A stretch of 64,000 nucleotides of DNA from positions 62,001-126,000 of the forward strand of contig CANFRV010000003.1 in NCBI GenBank assembly GCA_947449575.1, in the 5' to 3' direction. The position numbers and the translations under genes are program-made. This document shows, in pieces, positions 62,733-64,000 of the stretch (within the stretch, counting starts at the first letter, position 1; each line of letters starts with the position of its first letter). Under the pieces are notes generated by a model. The model searched no databases, was not told where the DNA came from, and saw only the letters and a program-made list of their open reading frames with translations. Source of the stretch: Flavobacteriales bacterium (GTDB lineage: Bacteria; Bacteroidota; Bacteroidia; Flavobacteriales_D; Crocinitomicaceae).

Positions 62733-63161
62733 ATGCATTTGAACGTACATTTTTATTTAATGAATGAGCATTTTTCTCAAGAACATGCCGATGCTCAAAA
62801 TAACGGAGAAGAGTCCGAAAATAATTTGCGTTTTGAATGGGAAGATGAATTGGCTATAAATACAGATATAAAAGAAATTTTGACTCATCGAAATTCAATT
62901 TATACGCTAGAAGGGGAAAGAGGCGATGCTGATTTTTTCGCGTATGATATTCCTGCAACACTTGTTTTTGATATTGTTTCTATGGATGGAGAAATAACTC
63001 AGTTAGCTTGCTCAGAGAGTATTGTGGAAAGTTTTGAATTAATCGATGAAGCAGCCAATAAACGATTAAATGTGTATCTAAAAGAGGAGGAACCGCATAC
63101 AAATCCAATTCCAGGTATTTATATTTCTTTACTAGAATTCCCAAAAGAACTTTCAAATTAA
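62733..63161 (+). CDS. Unrecognised acidic protein coupled to an ABC ATPase gene
   Basis: 142 aa (133 if the second ATG at 62760 is used). Acidic, no signal peptide or membrane helix; an Asn/Glu-rich N-terminus (EHADAQNNGEESENNLRFEW) is followed by a mixed alpha/beta part ending PIPGIYISLLEFPKEL. I do not recognise it. Its stop overlaps the ATG of the ABC ATPase gene by one base (TAATG), which supports real translation and co-regulation. Confidence 0.6.
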   Translation: MHLNVHFYLMNEHFSQEHADAQNNGEESENNLRFEWEDELAINTDIKEILTHRNSIYTLEGERGDADFFAYDIPATLVFDIVSMDGEITQLACSESIVESFELIDEAANKRLNVYLKEEEPHTNPIPGIYISLLEFPKELSN

Positions 63162-64000
63162 TGCTCGAGTTACAAGACGTTTCATTTTCATATAGCGATA
63201 AAGCTCCCATTTTCAAAAATATTTGTTTTCAAGTAGGCGAAAGTGAGATTATTGGAATCGTTGGAAATAGTGGAGCTGGAAAGACTACTTTATTAAAAGT
63301 TATTGCTGGTCTTTTAGATGCTACAACAGGCGACGTAGTGTTTGAAGGTATTCATGTGACTGGGCCATCGCGAAATTTAGTTCCGGGTCACGATGAAATA
63401 AAGTTAGTCAACCAAGATTTTGGGTTGGATTTGTATCAAACGGTAAAAGAAAATATCAGAGGAAAGGCTTTGTATTTACCTGTAAAAGAAAGAGATGAAC
63501 TGGTTGAAGAGTTGCTCCAATTAGTGGAATTAGATAATCTTTCCAATCAGAAAGCTATTTTATTGTCAGGCGGAGAACAGCAGCGGTTAGCGCTAGCAAG
63601 AGCATTAGTCGGCGAACCTAAATTAATCCTTTTAGATGAGCCATTTGTCCACCTAGATGGACGATTAAGAATGAAAATTTCGTCTTATTTACTTCAAATT
63701 AAGGCGATTAGAGGTACGAGTTTTATTCTTGTTTCGCATGATGGCGGAGAAATGTTAAGTCTTGCCGATCGCATTGTTCATTTTTCAGAAGGAGAAGTGC
63801 AAAGAATTGCCTCGCCTGAAGAATTTTATTTTGAACCAAAAACGGAGCAAGAAGGTGAACTTTTTGGGGTTTTAAATTCGATTGAGATCAATGGAAAAAC
63901 CATTCTTTTTAGACCTGTAGAATTCGAAAGTAGTACGAAGGAAAAAGAAGCAGGACTGAACGTTACGTTTATAGGTTCACAATTTGCAGGATCACATTTT
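63161..64000 (+). CDS. ABC transporter ATP-binding protein, cut at window end
   Basis: 280 codons are visible and the frame is open at the right edge. ATPase domain: MLELQDVSFSYSDKAPIFKN, Walker A GNSGAGKTT (about residues 35-43), Q-loop VNQDFGLDLYQT, signature LSGGEQQRLALARAL, Walker B LILLDEPFVHLD and switch SHDGGEM. A C-terminal TOBE-like accessory domain appears to begin near residue 225 (GVLNSIEINGKTILFRPVEF), as in FbpC/PotA-type importers. Permease genes, if linked, would be beyond the window. The ATG at 63161 overlaps the previous stop. Confidence 0.88.
   Translation, partial: MLELQDVSFSYSDKAPIFKNICFQVGESEIIGIVGNSGAGKTTLLKVIAGLLDATTGDVVFEGIHVTGPSRNLVPGHDEIKLVNQDFGLDLYQTVKENIRGKALYLPVKERDELVEELLQLVELDNLSNQKAILLSGGEQQRLALARALVGEPKLILLDEPFVHLDGRLRMKISSYLLQIKAIRGTSFILVSHDGGEMLSLADRIVHFSEGEVQRIASPEEFYFEPKTEQEGELFGVLNSIEINGKTILFRPVEFESSTKEKEAGLNVTFIGSQFAGSHF

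Overview
The window looks like a contiguous piece of chromosome from a low-GC Bacteroidota bacterium, most likely Flavobacteriales and perhaps a Fluviicola/Crocinitomicaceae relative (the family guess is inference). The evidence is: type IX secretion (T9SS) C-terminal domains of both type A and type B, a TonB-dependent receptor with a carboxypeptidase-regulatory-like N-terminus, DUF4295 next to rpmB-rpmG-ftsY, TAnnTTTG-type -7 promoter boxes, and almost no Shine-Dalgarno signals. No rRNA, tRNA, CRISPR array, prophage or insertion sequence was found. Most of the window is core metabolism and envelope genes on both strands.

Layout. 1-5.3 kb: an unrecognised gene cut by the left edge, a YfiT/DinB-type protein, an Rrf2 regulator divergent from nadA-nadB (de novo NAD synthesis), and a methyltransferase. 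5.4-13.2 kb: a secreted VWD-domain protein, grpE-dnaJ, a CPBP membrane protease, cinA, then rpmB-rpmG-DUF4295-ftsY. 13.3-21.7 kb: two large T9SS-exported proteins (an M43-type metalloprotease with tandem Ig-like repeats, and an Asp-box beta-propeller protein) flanking a small putative lipoprotein. 21.7-33 kb: epimerase, VOC and TspO genes, an ABC-F ATPase, an M61 peptidase, a TonB-dependent receptor, mazG, and a PagL-like deacylase coupled to a DUF2807 lipoprotein. 33-38.8 kb: a long minus-strand run (ACT protein, cmk, FKBP, TraB/GumN, methyltransferase, PRiA4-type protein, cca). 39-42 kb: a T9SS type B surface protein. 42.5-57.3 kb: a minus-strand stretch with YrdC, trmD, a B12-type radical SAM protein, S41 protease, GNAT, pentapeptide, VWA, cold-shock, lpxH, two tandem TlpA-like oxidoreductases, gatB, purine nucleoside phosphorylase and lpxK. 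57.5-59.9 kb: a kaiC-kaiB cassette with a third small membrane protein. 60-64 kb: MATE transporter, RlmI-like methyltransferase, an unknown gene, and an ABC ATPase cut by the right edge.

Themes. Envelope biogenesis is well represented: lpxH and lpxK act in lipid A synthesis, the PagL-like protein may trim lipid A, and three proteins carry T9SS sorting domains. The most unusual locus is the KaiBC cassette, which has its own good promoter match and no kaiA or histidine kinase beside it. Other points worth a look are an ABC-F protein whose second ATP site has lost its P-loop, a DnaJ with only half of the usual zinc-binding motifs, several promoters placed so close to the ATG that the transcripts would be leaderless, a radical SAM protein with a CX4CX2C cluster motif, and a 22-bp element shared by two distant intergenic regions.
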